Below, piece after piece: positions 51,971 to 60,721 of a stretch of 64,000 nucleotides of DNA. Position 1 is the stretch's first letter; every line of letters starts with the position of its first letter. Position numbers and translations under genes: made by a program. Below the pieces are notes generated by a model that did not search any database, had not been told where the DNA came from, and was given only the letters and a program-made list of their open reading frames with translations. The stretch is taken from positions 1-64,000 of the forward strand of contig JABWBP010000046.1 in the NCBI GenBank assembly GCA_013360445.1, read 5' to 3'. Source of the DNA: Calditrichaceae bacterium. Its GTDB lineage: Bacteria; Calditrichota; Calditrichia; RBG-13-44-9; J075.

Positions 51971-52696
51971 TCACATCTTGCTGATAAAATAGGGCAGCAT
52001 TTGCCGCCAGGTGGGCCAGTCGTGGCGCATGTCGTGGCCCCACAAATCCAGCCAGTGGTTGATGCCTTTGTTGTTCAAGATGCCGGAGAGATAGACGGAG
52101 GCGCCGGGGTCTTCGTAATCGCCCTGGCCGGAGGCAATGACAATTTTGCCCTCGCACATTTTGTTCAACATGTATTCATCATTCCAGCCGGGCAAATAGT
52201 GCGCCGGGGAATTGAAATAGACGTTGTCGTCGAAATACCCTTTGGTGTAATAGCGCAGATCGTAAATCCCGCTCATGGCGATAGTGCCGGAGAAAATATC
52301 CGGGCGGCGGAAAAAGCTGTTGGCGGCGTGCAGCGCCCCCACGGAAGCGCCGGAAGTGATGATCGAAACCAGCCCTTTGCAGTCGTCATGAATGAAAGGG
52401 ACCACCTCCTCCACCACGTACTCATTGAATGCCTGATGCCGCACCCCTTTATCGTAGGGATTCATGTGGTTATTCAGCCAGCTTTCGCTGTTCACGGTGT
52501 TGATAGAAAAGACCTTGCACTTGCCGCTTTCGATGAGCGGGGCGAGCACGTGGATCATCTGGAAGCGCTCCAGCTCCAAAAAATCTGCCGCGGCGGTGGG
52601 AAAAATGAGCACCGCGAATCCGTAATGGCCGTACACCGCGATGGGCATCTCCTTTTGCAAGCGGTGGCTCCACCAACTGTGAATTTCTCTGCGCAT
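51971..52696 (-). CDS. Alpha/beta-hydrolase esterase (putative esterase family)
   Basis: 241 residues. A central nucleophile motif SGASVGALHAAN (serine about 118) lies in the position of the D/esterase-D family GxSxG elbow. The strand VLIFPTAAADFLELERFQMI and the C-terminal HDMRHDWPTWR with the likely catalytic His complete the triad. No signal peptide, so cytoplasmic. The ATG at 52696 is preferred because GGAGAG precedes it; a start 30 bases upstream is less likely. Confidence 0.8.
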   Translation of the reverse strand: MRREIHSWWSHRLQKEMPIAVYGHYGFAVLIFPTAAADFLELERFQMIHVLAPLIESGKCKVFSINTVNSESWLNNHMNPYDKGVRHQAFNEYVVEEVVPFIHDDCKGLVSIITSGASVGALHAANSFFRRPDIFSGTIAMSGIYDLRYYTKGYFDDNVYFNSPAHYLPGWNDEYMLNKMCEGKIVIASGQGDYEDPGASVYLSGILNNKGINHWLDLWGHDMRHDWPTWRQMLPYFISKM

Positions 52697-52764
52697 GAAT
52701 TCTCTCCTCTGGGGGAATGGGGTCAAATGGGTGTGGAGGCGTGGAAAATAGCGCTACAGGGAGG

Positions 52765-53045
52765 ATGCAGGGTATAAGGTGTGAGGATAAAACACGCCGT
52801 CATCTACCCTTATACCCTATACCCTGTTTATCACGTGGGCTTTGACAATTGCCGGGAGGAATGGAAAGCAGAGCTTCCCGCCCCTGGCGTCACGATGCAG
52901 AGCATCGTGACGAGCATTGTACCGGACAACTCGTTGCGATGCTCTGCATCGCAACGCAATTGGGGAAGCTCTGCTTCCTGGCGAAGGGATTGTCAAAAAC
53001 TGCGTGATAGTGCATCCTTATACCCCATACCTTAATACCCTTTCC
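52765..53045. repeat. Multi-layer nested palindromes
   Basis: Outer GGGTATAAGG/CCTTATACCC words and CTTATACC near 52806-52826 pair with others at 53017-53045. Next, TTGACAATTGCC near 52842 faces GGATTGTCAA near 52988. Inside are four self-palindromes: GGAAAGC-AGA-GCTTCC (about 52863-52878), GTCACGATGC-AGA-GCATCGTGAC (52889-52911), GTTGCGATGC-TCT-GCATCGCAAC (52933-52955) and GGAAGC-TCT-GCTTCC (about 52964-52978). The first pair and the last pair are mutually complementary in their cores. Confidence 0.85.
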
Positions 53046-53055
53046 TTCTACCTTA

Positions 53056-53271
53056 TTAGTTGCCGCCCTCGAATTTGAAGGAAACCTTCACTTTCGCCCG
53101 GTAAGCAGTCACCCGCCCGTCTTCGATTTTCAGGTCCAGGCTCACAATTTCCGCCACCCGCAGATCGCGGAGGCTTTTGCTGGCCAGATCGACCGCGTTC
53201 TTGGCCGCGTCTTCCCAGGATACCGTGCTGGTTCCCACCAGTTCGATGATCTTATACACACTTTCCGCCAT
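53056..53271 (-). CDS. Dodecin family flavin-binding protein
   Basis: 71 residues, the full size of the family. It has KIIELVGTSTVSWEDAAKNA and DLKIEDGRVTAYRAKVKVSF. Dodecins form twelve-subunit shells that bind flavin or CoA and buffer them. The conserved Trp in SWEDAAKNA that stacks on the isoalloxazine ring is present. Confidence 0.95.
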   Translation of the reverse strand: MAESVYKIIELVGTSTVSWEDAAKNAVDLASKSLRDLRVAEIVSLDLKIEDGRVTAYRAKVKVSFKFEGGN

Positions 53272-53608
53272 GACGACCTCCTGTGGAGTTAGGTTAAAGT
53301 AGGCAGTAAGCAGCAGGCCATGCGCCTGCCACTTACTACAAATTCTCAGCGCGGGGCAAAATTCAGCTCGAACGTTTCCGCATTCGCCTGCGCCGGGGAG
53401 AATGTACTGCTAAGCGGGGTACAAATTCAATGGTTGGATTAATCCGTTTGGAGAGCAGGCATTCTCGTCTGAAAAATTTATCCAAGCGCAAGCAGTTTGC
53501 CCGGTTGTAGGGGCGCCCGTTTCCCCTGAAATCTGCCAATTGGCTTGACATCAAAGGGGAAAAAGCCTAAAATTATTTTGGCTTTGGCAGGAATAAAAGA
53601 AGTTTGAA
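53272..53608. other. Intergenic region with a hairpin and a possible gene tail
   Basis: GTAGGCAGTAAG and CTTACTAC arms with CAGGC/GCCTG inside (53299-53339) form a hairpin. On the minus strand a frame ending just downstream of 53343 reads STFSPAQANAETFELNFAPR and a stop, but it opens only about 25 codons earlier. It may be the tail of a lost gene. No promoter for the restriction gene at 53609 was identified. Confidence 0.4.
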
Positions 53609-54658
53609 GTGCGTCAATTAAAGATGGATTTCGGCGTGAACGATTACAAAACCTTAGAAAAACAGGGCTTGAAATTCTGGCCTGTAGCATTGTCAGAGAA
53701 GGAAAAAGCAGCCAGCATCATTCCTGCGCTTTTAGAATCTCAGGATAAATTTATCAGCTTACTCAACATCTCCGATGCAAATCCGATCGCGTGGAAGAAC
53801 ACTTTGCAAAATTCCAGAAGCCTTCCGGCAAATCTTTTTCTAAAGCATCTAATGGTGCTTTCGGACATTGGGGGAGAAAGATTGGAACGATTTAAGAATG
53901 AACTGGAATTGAGCTTAATGGAGCCACAAATGGAATTTACCTGGGAGGGAAATTCGTACATCTATTCTTTTCAAAGTTTTTTTGATGGAAGGAGTTGGAA
54001 CAATAAGAATTTATACGTTGATGGTGAAAATATCGTCAACCCTCAACTGTTAACCCCGATCATCGAAGACGTAAGTATGCTTCTCTTGTATGGGGGGCTT
54101 TGCACCGCGGAGAATTTACCCCAGGAAATCTATGACCGTTGTATCATAGGAACTTTATTAGGCAAGAAAGAAGAACTTGATCTCTTCGTTCGCCAGAGAT
54201 ATATATGGGTAAGTAGAATAACTGGCGGCGCCAAAGCAAATATGATGGGTCAATTAGCCCAGGAATATGTAAAGGAATATTTGATCAACAAGTTGCCTGA
54301 TTGGGATTTCACTTCAAAACATATCCCCGGCATCAGCCAGAATGATGGCCGAACGCCGGTTGGCTTCGATATTGTCGCAATTTCACCCAATCCAAAATAT
54401 TGCGCCATAGAAGTAAGCTTCCAGGTTACCACCAATAGCACCATTGAAAGAAAATCCGGCCAGGCCCGTTCACGATACCTGCAACTAAAAAATGGCGGTC
54501 ACAAGATTGCTTATGTGATTGACGGGGCAGGAAACTTCAAACGCAAATCCGCCCTGTCAACCATCATGCAGTATAGCGATTGCGCGGTTACGTTTCGAAA
54601 AGAGGAATTGAACAAATTGGTAAATTTTCTGCTGCAATTTGAAAATGATGGTGTTTGA
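53609..54658 (+). CDS. Type II restriction endonuclease of unrecognised family
   Basis: 349 residues. The C-terminal third has a PD-(D/E)xK-like core: PVGFDIVAISPNPKYCAIEV, where the acidic residues and Glu-Val-Ser-Phe-Gln can coordinate metal, followed by TTNSTIERKSGQARSRYLQL. The N-terminal part is helical and may recognise DNA. It starts a two-gene plus-strand unit ending in a DNA methyltransferase three bases later, which supports a restriction role. The DNA is more AT-rich than its neighbours, suggesting transfer. I do not recognise the exact family or site. Confidence 0.72.
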   Translation: MRQLKMDFGVNDYKTLEKQGLKFWPVALSEKEKAASIIPALLESQDKFISLLNISDANPIAWKNTLQNSRSLPANLFLKHLMVLSDIGGERLERFKNELELSLMEPQMEFTWEGNSYIYSFQSFFDGRSWNNKNLYVDGENIVNPQLLTPIIEDVSMLLLYGGLCTAENLPQEIYDRCIIGTLLGKKEELDLFVRQRYIWVSRITGGAKANMMGQLAQEYVKEYLINKLPDWDFTSKHIPGISQNDGRTPVGFDIVAISPNPKYCAIEVSFQVTTNSTIERKSGQARSRYLQLKNGGHKIAYVIDGAGNFKRKSALSTIMQYSDCAVTFRKEELNKLVNFLLQFENDGV

Positions 54659-54661
54659 TAG

Positions 54662-56464
54662 ATGGCTCATTTAAGTGAAAACGCCCGGCCTTTAGGGCGG
54701 CTGATTTTCGATCTAAAGAGTCTTTCGGAATTAAGCAGCATTAAATCCGCTGAAGCGGATGTTTGGTGTTTACTATTGCCATATCTCACCAATCAAAATA
54801 ATTCAGAGATTAAAAATGAAGCAATCTCATGTCTTGTTGACTTAGCCCAAAGATTAAAAGACGACAGCGTATTAACCATACTTACCTCTTCTGAGCAGGC
54901 GGCGGAAATTTATTTGCAGCTTAAGCCGCATCTGAAATTTCAATTATGGGTTGTCGTCAAGCTGGAATCCCCGGTTTCAACCCCCGGTGTTCTTCCTGCG
55001 CATCACGCCGCCCTTCTCGTGCTTAGCAAATACCCTGATTCGTTAAAACACACCAGAACGAGAATATCATATACCTATTGCCCTTTTTGCGAGCGAACTA
55101 CAAAAGACTACGGCGGGAAAAAACACCTCTATCATGAATACGGAACGCTGATGTCGGATATCTGGCGCGACATTAGCTATAAATTAAATGAGTTCCCGGA
55201 ACAAATCATCCAGCGATTGCAGGATCTGTTTGGAATTTTGCCCCATAAAACCTTAAAGGTTGTGGATCTAAGAAAAATTTCCGGCGCAGTTTTTACTATC
55301 AATGAGCCGCCCGCTGTATATAGTAACTTATTCAAGAACAATGATCACGAAATTGCCCGGGAATCTAAGCTAATTCATCAAGATTGTCTTTTGGCGCTGC
55401 GGGAAATGCCATCCGAAAGCATTGACTTTTGTTTTGCCGATCCTCCCTATAACATCGCCAAAAAGTATGATAACTGGGATGATTCCCGCGATCTAAAAGA
55501 GTATTTTGACTGGTGTGATTTATGGCTTTCCGAGCTTGCTAGGGTTTTAAAACCCGGAAGGTTTTGTTGTATATTGAATATTCCCCTCTGGGCGATCCGG
55601 CATTATGCACATTTGACAAAAATAATGGCTTTTTATAATTGGATCGTTTGGGATGGTTTGAGTCTTCCGGTAAGATTGATAATGCCTGCCCATTATACAC
55701 TTTTAACACTTTCAAAAGGACCCGCCAGCCCTTTACCCGGCCTTACCAGGGATGCGCACACTCCACTGGAGCTGAATTCGCTGCTGACTCTAAAAGACGA
55801 TTACTGTTTGCGCGCTTCCTGCATTCAATCGCGTAAAAAAGCCGGCATTCAAGACCAGGAAAACATCACCAATCTCTGGTGGGACATACACCGGCTTAAA
55901 CATAACAGCAAAAGAGTTGACCATCCTACTCAACTGCCTCCGCGCCTGATGTATCGATTAATTTCATTGTTTACTAACGAAGGGGAGATAGTTTTAGACC
56001 CGTTCAACGGCGTCGGCACCACTTCATTGGCGGCTGAAAAACTCGACCGGAAGTTCATCGGAATTGAAATTTCGTCCTATTATTACGAAATTTCTAAGAA
56101 AAGGCATTTAGAATTGCGATCCGGCATTGATCCGTTCAGAAAAAACGAAAATGTTCCAAACGCCAAGAATAGCCGGGTAAAAAGACTCCCTAAGCAGAAA
56201 TACAAAGTAAGTAAAAAAATCCTTCAGCTTGAGATAAAAAAGATTTTTCAAAAATTAGGTAAAATTCCCTCTCGCGAAGAGGTTCGATTATATAGTGAAT
56301 ATCCGATTGAATATTTTGATCAGTACTTCATAGATTGGGGAGAAGCCTGCGCCGCAGCGCGAACAACTGGCATGACCGAAAAAAAACATTCAGGCACACG
56401 CAATCAGAAGCATCATCCCCAATTAAAGCTTTTTGAAAACGATCAGGATGCCAAAAAGTCTTAA
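54662..56464 (+). CDS. Beta-class DNA methyltransferase with zinc-like and C-terminal homing-repeat-like domains
   Basis: 600 residues. The N-terminal part (about 1-230) is helical with a CPFCERTTKDYGGKKHLYHE zinc-binding-like motif (about 141-160). The methyltransferase domain (about 235-480) has motif IV DPPYNIAKKYDNW first and motif I DPFNGVGTTSLAAEKLDRKF last, the beta order of N6-adenine/N4-cytosine enzymes. A C-terminal segment (about 520-580; EIKKIFQKLGKIPSREEVRL, FIDWGEACAAARTTG) matches the homing-endonuclease-associated repeat that binds DNA. It protects DNA against the endonuclease directly upstream. Confidence 0.88.
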   Translation: MAHLSENARPLGRLIFDLKSLSELSSIKSAEADVWCLLLPYLTNQNNSEIKNEAISCLVDLAQRLKDDSVLTILTSSEQAAEIYLQLKPHLKFQLWVVVKLESPVSTPGVLPAHHAALLVLSKYPDSLKHTRTRISYTYCPFCERTTKDYGGKKHLYHEYGTLMSDIWRDISYKLNEFPEQIIQRLQDLFGILPHKTLKVVDLRKISGAVFTINEPPAVYSNLFKNNDHEIARESKLIHQDCLLALREMPSESIDFCFADPPYNIAKKYDNWDDSRDLKEYFDWCDLWLSELARVLKPGRFCCILNIPLWAIRHYAHLTKIMAFYNWIVWDGLSLPVRLIMPAHYTLLTLSKGPASPLPGLTRDAHTPLELNSLLTLKDDYCLRASCIQSRKKAGIQDQENITNLWWDIHRLKHNSKRVDHPTQLPPRLMYRLISLFTNEGEIVLDPFNGVGTTSLAAEKLDRKFIGIEISSYYYEISKKRHLELRSGIDPFRKNENVPNAKNSRVKRLPKQKYKVSKKILQLEIKKIFQKLGKIPSREEVRLYSEYPIEYFDQYFIDWGEACAAARTTGMTEKKHSGTRNQKHHPQLKLFENDQDAKKS

Positions 56465-56526
56465 CAAACGCCTGGAAAAGTTTAAACAAACCCTTACTCA
56501 AACCTTTACTAAACGGAGGTCCACCC

Positions 56527-58158
56527 ATGTCTAACGCCTATTTCAAAGTCCCTCACCCCATCAATGAACCGATCTTATCCTACGCGCCAGGCTCGCCGGA
56601 GCGCGCCGCCCTGAAGGCGAAACTCAAAGAAATGAAATCTCAGCAGATCGAAGCGCCCCTGATCATCGGGGGAAAAGAGGTGCGCAGCGGCAAGACCGCG
56701 GAACTGCTGGTACCCCACGACCACTCCGTGAAATTGGGCGTGTACCATAAAGCCGGGGAAAAAGAAGTGAACATGGCCATCGAAGCGGCCCTGAAAGCCC
56801 GCAAAACCTGGGCGGAAATGCCCTGGGAACACCGCGTCTCGATCTTCCTGAAAGCCGCGGAGCTATTGGCCGGCCCCTGGCGCTCCACCCTCAACGCCGC
56901 TACCATGTTAGGACAGTCGAAAACCGCCTTCCAGGCGGAAATCGACGCTGCCTGCGAGCTGATCGACTTCTGGCGCTTCAACGCTTACTATATGGCGCAG
57001 CTCATGGGCGACCAGCCCTATTCGCCCACGGGGGTGTGGAATCGCCTGGAATACCGCCCCCTGGAAGGATTCGTGTTTGCGGTGACCCCCTTCAACTTTA
57101 CCTCCATCGGCGGCAACCTGCCCACCGCCCCGGCCATGGTCGGTTGCGTGACTCTCTGGAAACCCGCTTCCAGCGCGGTGTATTCCGCGTACCATATTAT
57201 GCGATTGCTGCAAGAGGCCGGTTTGCCCGAGGGGGTGATCAACTTCGTGCCCGGCTCCGGCGGGCAGGTGGGCAACCCGGTGATGAACAGCCCCCACTTA
57301 GCCGGCATTCACTTCACCGGCTCCACCGCGGTGTTCCAGGATATGTGGAAAACCATCGGCGAGAACATCTCGCGCATGAACTATTATCCCCGCATCGTGG
57401 GGGAAACCGGGGGCAAGGATTTCATTTTCGCCCATAATTCAGCAGATGTTGACGCTTTAGTGGTCGCGGCGCTGCGCGGGGCGTTCGAATACCAGGGGCA
57501 GAAATGCTCCGCCGCCTCGCGGATGTACGTTCCCAAATCCATCTGGCCGAAGTTCAAAGAGAAATACGCGGCGGAAGTGAAGAAAATCAAAATGGGCGAC
57601 CCGGAGGATTTCAGCAATTTCATGGGCGCGGTGATCGACCGGGGGGCTTTCGAGAGCATTACCGCCTACATCGACCATGCGAAGAAATCGAAGGAAGCGG
57701 AAATCATCACCGGCGGGGAGTATGACGACAAGAAGGGCTGGTTCATCCAGCCGACCACCATTGTTACTAACAATCCCAAATTCAAGAGCATGGAAGAGGA
57801 GATTTTTGGGCCGGTGATGACGATTTACGTGTACGAGGACAGCAAATTGGATGAAGCGCTGGAACTGTGCGATACCACCTCGCCCTACGCGCTCACCGGG
57901 GCGGTTTTTGCGCAGGATCGCGCCGCAATCGTGAAGATTTCCAACGCGCTGCGCAACGCCGCGGGGAATTTCTACATCAATGACAAGCCCACCGGCGCGG
58001 TGGTCGGCCAGCAGCCTTTTGGCGGCGGGCGCGCCTCCGGCACCAACGACAAAGCCGGCAGCGCCATGAACCTGCTGCGCTGGATGACCGCTCGCACCAT
58101 CAAGGAAACCATGTCCCCGCCGAAGGACTGGCGCTACCCCTTTATGGCGGAGAAATAA
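56527..58158 (+). CDS. pruA: L-glutamate gamma-semialdehyde dehydrogenase (1-pyrroline-5-carboxylate dehydrogenase)
   Basis: 543 residues of the aldehyde dehydrogenase superfamily. It oxidises glutamate semialdehyde to glutamate in proline breakdown. Family motifs are FAVTPFNFTSIGGNLPTAPA, PRIVGETGGKDFIFAHNSAD, catalytic cysteine in YQGQKCSAASRMYVP, and FYINDKPTGAVVGQQPFGGG. A good GGAGG precedes the ATG. No putA-type proline dehydrogenase gene is in the window. Confidence 0.96.
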   Translation: MSNAYFKVPHPINEPILSYAPGSPERAALKAKLKEMKSQQIEAPLIIGGKEVRSGKTAELLVPHDHSVKLGVYHKAGEKEVNMAIEAALKARKTWAEMPWEHRVSIFLKAAELLAGPWRSTLNAATMLGQSKTAFQAEIDAACELIDFWRFNAYYMAQLMGDQPYSPTGVWNRLEYRPLEGFVFAVTPFNFTSIGGNLPTAPAMVGCVTLWKPASSAVYSAYHIMRLLQEAGLPEGVINFVPGSGGQVGNPVMNSPHLAGIHFTGSTAVFQDMWKTIGENISRMNYYPRIVGETGGKDFIFAHNSADVDALVVAALRGAFEYQGQKCSAASRMYVPKSIWPKFKEKYAAEVKKIKMGDPEDFSNFMGAVIDRGAFESITAYIDHAKKSKEAEIITGGEYDDKKGWFIQPTTIVTNNPKFKSMEEEIFGPVMTIYVYEDSKLDEALELCDTTSPYALTGAVFAQDRAAIVKISNALRNAAGNFYINDKPTGAVVGQQPFGGGRASGTNDKAGSAMNLLRWMTARTIKETMSPPKDWRYPFMAEK

Positions 58159-58196
58159 CGGGGTTCAAGCACGAATTGCACTAATTTCACGAATTA

Positions 58197-58289
58197 AGGG
58201 CTTTCGCCCTTTTTATTGTACCACTGAACGCTAATGTGTTTCAATAACTCTGTGCGCTCAGTTGGGTACATTATTTTTTTCTGGCTCCC
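58197..58289. repeat. 93-bp duplicated element, copy 2 (intergenic)
   Basis: Identical to 30338-30430. Here it lies between convergent pruA and the antiporter gene, beside other palindromes and a CACGAATT word. It gives a second, independent context that fixes its borders. Confidence 0.95.
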
Positions 58290-58298
58290 CTCGTTGGG

Positions 58299-58346
58299 AG
58301 TGCAAAGCTTCAGCTTTGCACTGCATCTGCAAAACTAAAGTTTTGC
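58299..58346. repeat. Two adjacent REP-like palindromes
   Basis: AGTGCAAAGCT-TC-AGCTTTGCACT (58299-58322) and GCAAAACT-AA-AGTTTTGC (58329-58346), enclosed by GGGAG and CTCC. The first shares its core with 16609-16626. Confidence 0.85.
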
Positions 58347-58379
58347 TCCAAGTGGCTGAGTAGTAACTTTCCCCGTTTT

Positions 58380-59843
58380 TCAACCCCCGGCGTGGATTTG
58401 CGCCTGCACCTGCTCGAACATCTCTTTCTCCGCTAACACCAACAACCGGTCGTTGGCCAGCAGGGTGGTGCCCCCGCCCGGCAAGATAAACTCTCCGTCC
58501 CTATCGACCAGCACGATCAGAAATCCGGCAGGAAGCCCTAACTCGACGATGGCTTTGCCAATCACCTTGGAGCCTCCCGGAATGCTCAATTCTTTAAGCT
58601 CGGCCTTGATGCCCCCAACGGCGGTGTATTCAAGGGGATAAACCCGCCGGCGCGGCATCGGCGCATCCAGGCGCAGCCATTTCGCAACCGGGGTGATGGT
58701 AGTTCCTTGCAGGAGCACGGAGGTGATCACCACGAAGAAAACCACGTTGAACATCAACTCCGCTTGCGGCGCTTTTGCCAGTAAAGGGTAGGTTGCCAGA
58801 ACAATGGGAACCGCGCCGCGCAATCCCACCCAGGAGACAAAAATTTTCTCGCGCAGGCTCAATGCGCCGGGAATCAGGCTGATGAAAATGCTCGCCGGCC
58901 GGGCGATGAAGATCAGGCAGCCGGCAATCAACATCCCGAATCCCATCACCGGCACCAGGCGGGAAGGGAACACTAACAACCCCAGGGTCAGAAACATGGC
59001 GATTTGCATCAGCCAGGCCAATCCGTCGTGAAAGCGCAGCAGGCTGCGTTTGTGAAGAAAATCTTTGTTGCCGACGATGATGCCGGCCAAATAAACCGCC
59101 AAAAATCCGTTGCCTCCGATGACGGAGGTGAGGCTGTACGTCAAAACCACTAAGGACAAGGTTAAAACGGGGTATAAACCTTCGTAGCCTAATTTCAAGC
59201 GATTGATCAAAAACAGGGTACCTTTACCCATGAGATAGCCGGCAACCGCTCCCAGGGGCATTTGCAACGCAAATGACAGGAGAAGCTTGCCGAACGAAGC
59301 GCCCGGTTGGGTGAGCAGTTGCACCAGGCCGATGGTCAGAAACACCGCCATGGGGTCGTTGCTGCCGGATTCCAGTTCCAATAAGGGCTTCAGCTGCCCT
59401 TTCAGGTGGACGTTTTTTGAGCGTAAGATCGAAAAAACCGCCGCCGCATCCGTGGATGAAACAATGGCGCCGAGCAATAAACCTTCTACCAGGGAAAAAC
59501 CTAACAATAATTTGGCAAAAACCCCCACCACCAGCGCGGTGATAAAAACGCCTAACGTAGAAAGTATCAACCCGTATTTGAGAACCGGCCGAACGCTGCT
59601 AAAATCGGTGTCCAGCCCGCCGGAGAAGAGGATGAACGCCAACGCAATCACGCCCACGAATTGCGCCGTCAGGGCGTTGTCAAAGTAGATGCCGCCCGGC
59701 CCGTCGGATCCGGCCAACATGCCGATGGCCAGGAACAAAAGCAGCGCCGGAATGGCGATACGGTCGGATATTTTGCTGGCGATGACGCTCAACAGCAATA
59801 ACAAAGAGATGGCGAGAAGAACGTATTCGATGATGATGGCCAA
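58380..59843 (-). CDS. Potassium/proton antiporter, CPA1 family
   Basis: 487 residues. About twelve or thirteen membrane helices (about 1-390) include SDGPGGIYFDNALTAQF, GAIVSSTDAAAVFSILRSKN and ESGSNDPMAVFLTIGLVQLL, features of NhaP2/CvrA-type exchangers. A C-terminal TrkA-C/RCK-C domain (about 405-487) senses ligand. It exports K+ or Na+ in exchange for protons during cell volume control. Single gene on the minus strand. Confidence 0.93.
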   Translation of the reverse strand: MAIIIEYVLLAISLLLLLSVIASKISDRIAIPALLLFLAIGMLAGSDGPGGIYFDNALTAQFVGVIALAFILFSGGLDTDFSSVRPVLKYGLILSTLGVFITALVVGVFAKLLLGFSLVEGLLLGAIVSSTDAAAVFSILRSKNVHLKGQLKPLLELESGSNDPMAVFLTIGLVQLLTQPGASFGKLLLSFALQMPLGAVAGYLMGKGTLFLINRLKLGYEGLYPVLTLSLVVLTYSLTSVIGGNGFLAVYLAGIIVGNKDFLHKRSLLRFHDGLAWLMQIAMFLTLGLLVFPSRLVPVMGFGMLIAGCLIFIARPASIFISLIPGALSLREKIFVSWVGLRGAVPIVLATYPLLAKAPQAELMFNVVFFVVITSVLLQGTTITPVAKWLRLDAPMPRRRVYPLEYTAVGGIKAELKELSIPGGSKVIGKAIVELGLPAGFLIVLVDRDGEFILPGGGTTLLANDRLLVLAEKEMFEQVQAQIHAGG

Positions 59844-59875
59844 CTGAATGTGCTCCGTGCACTTCCCTATTTCTG

Positions 59876-60229
59876 TCAGGATTTTCTACCGTTGTCTTGA
59901 TCCGCGTCGCCGACTTCTGATCGAATCATTTCAAGTAATTTTTTCAGCCGGTGGTAAATGTCATCTCTGTTGCCTTCCTTACGGATTCCAACTCCCACAA
60001 CGTAAACGATTACTTTCTCTTTTTCAACTTTATAAACTATGCGATACCGCTGCCCCACTACCCGCACGCTGCGGTAAGAGGAAAATGCGCCTTTCAACGG
60101 TTTCCCCTGTAAATCCGGAGAATCCGTTAACCGGTCTATGCGTTCACTAATTTTATTTCTGATCCGGGCGTCGGATATTTCGCCGAGCATCTCTCGCGCG
60201 AGTACGGTCAGCATAATTGAGTATTTCAT
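59876..60229 (-). CDS. RelE/ParE-type toxin
   Basis: 117 residues. The RelE/ParE fold is shown by ISERIDRLTDSPDLQGKPLK, GAFSSYRSVRVVGQRYRIVY and VIVYVVGVGIRKEGN. It most likely inhibits translation or gyrase when freed from its antitoxin. The start at 60229 is chosen because it overlaps the antitoxin stop (ATGA). A C-terminal extension beyond the usual end (about 95-117) is unusual. Confidence 0.85.
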   Translation of the reverse strand: MKYSIMLTVLAREMLGEISDARIRNKISERIDRLTDSPDLQGKPLKGAFSSYRSVRVVGQRYRIVYKVEKEKVIVYVVGVGIRKEGNRDDIYHRLKKLLEMIRSEVGDADQDNGRKS

Positions 60230-60495
60230 ACCAGCCCAAGCTCCCGCTTGGCGGTTTCCCATTCGACAAGTTTCCCCTTTTCCGCTTGCTGGATACTTTC
60301 GAATAATCTGGCAGTAAACGCCCGATCCGAAAGAATTTCGAGGGTCTCCAGCCAACCTTCGTATTCTTCTTCCGATACCTGCACCGCAACATCGATCAAG
60401 CGTTCAACAAGCTCCTCCACGGATATTCCCAATTTTCGCGCTTGCTTATTCAATTTACGGGTTTTTGCCGGGGATAATTCTATTTTCACCGTCAT
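60226..60495 (-). CDS. Antitoxin-like protein partner of RelE
   Basis: 89 residues. Basic beta segment KIELSPAKTRKLNKQARKLG followed by helices with GISVEELVERLIDVAV. Antitoxin identity rests on size and the four-base overlap with the toxin gene. No named antitoxin family was recognised. Confidence 0.7.
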   Translation of the reverse strand: MTVKIELSPAKTRKLNKQARKLGISVEELVERLIDVAVQVSEEEYEGWLETLEILSDRAFTARLFESIQQAEKGKLVEWETAKRELGLV

Positions 60496-60721
60496 TGCAT
60501 CACTCCTGCATTTTGCTTTCGATATTCAAAGTAAATACAATCTGCCGGAGAAACAAAATTACTTTCAAATTGGAAATAATTTTTTGACCGGATCAACAGG
60601 ATTCACAGGAGGTAGAAAACCCAATTTTTCGACATTTTTACCCTGTTTCATCCTGCCCCAGGGAAGGGGTAGCTTCGCCATGTATCCTGGCAGATTTTTT
60701 ATTTCCAATAAAGTTTACTTT

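Noticed and set aside
53343-53430. Separate minus-strand gene next to the restriction system
   Set aside because: Only about 25 codons remain without a start; at most a gene remnant.
60590-60720. GGATTCACAGGA/CCTG words as another long hairpin
   Set aside because: Pairing is short and broken; not distinguishable from chance.
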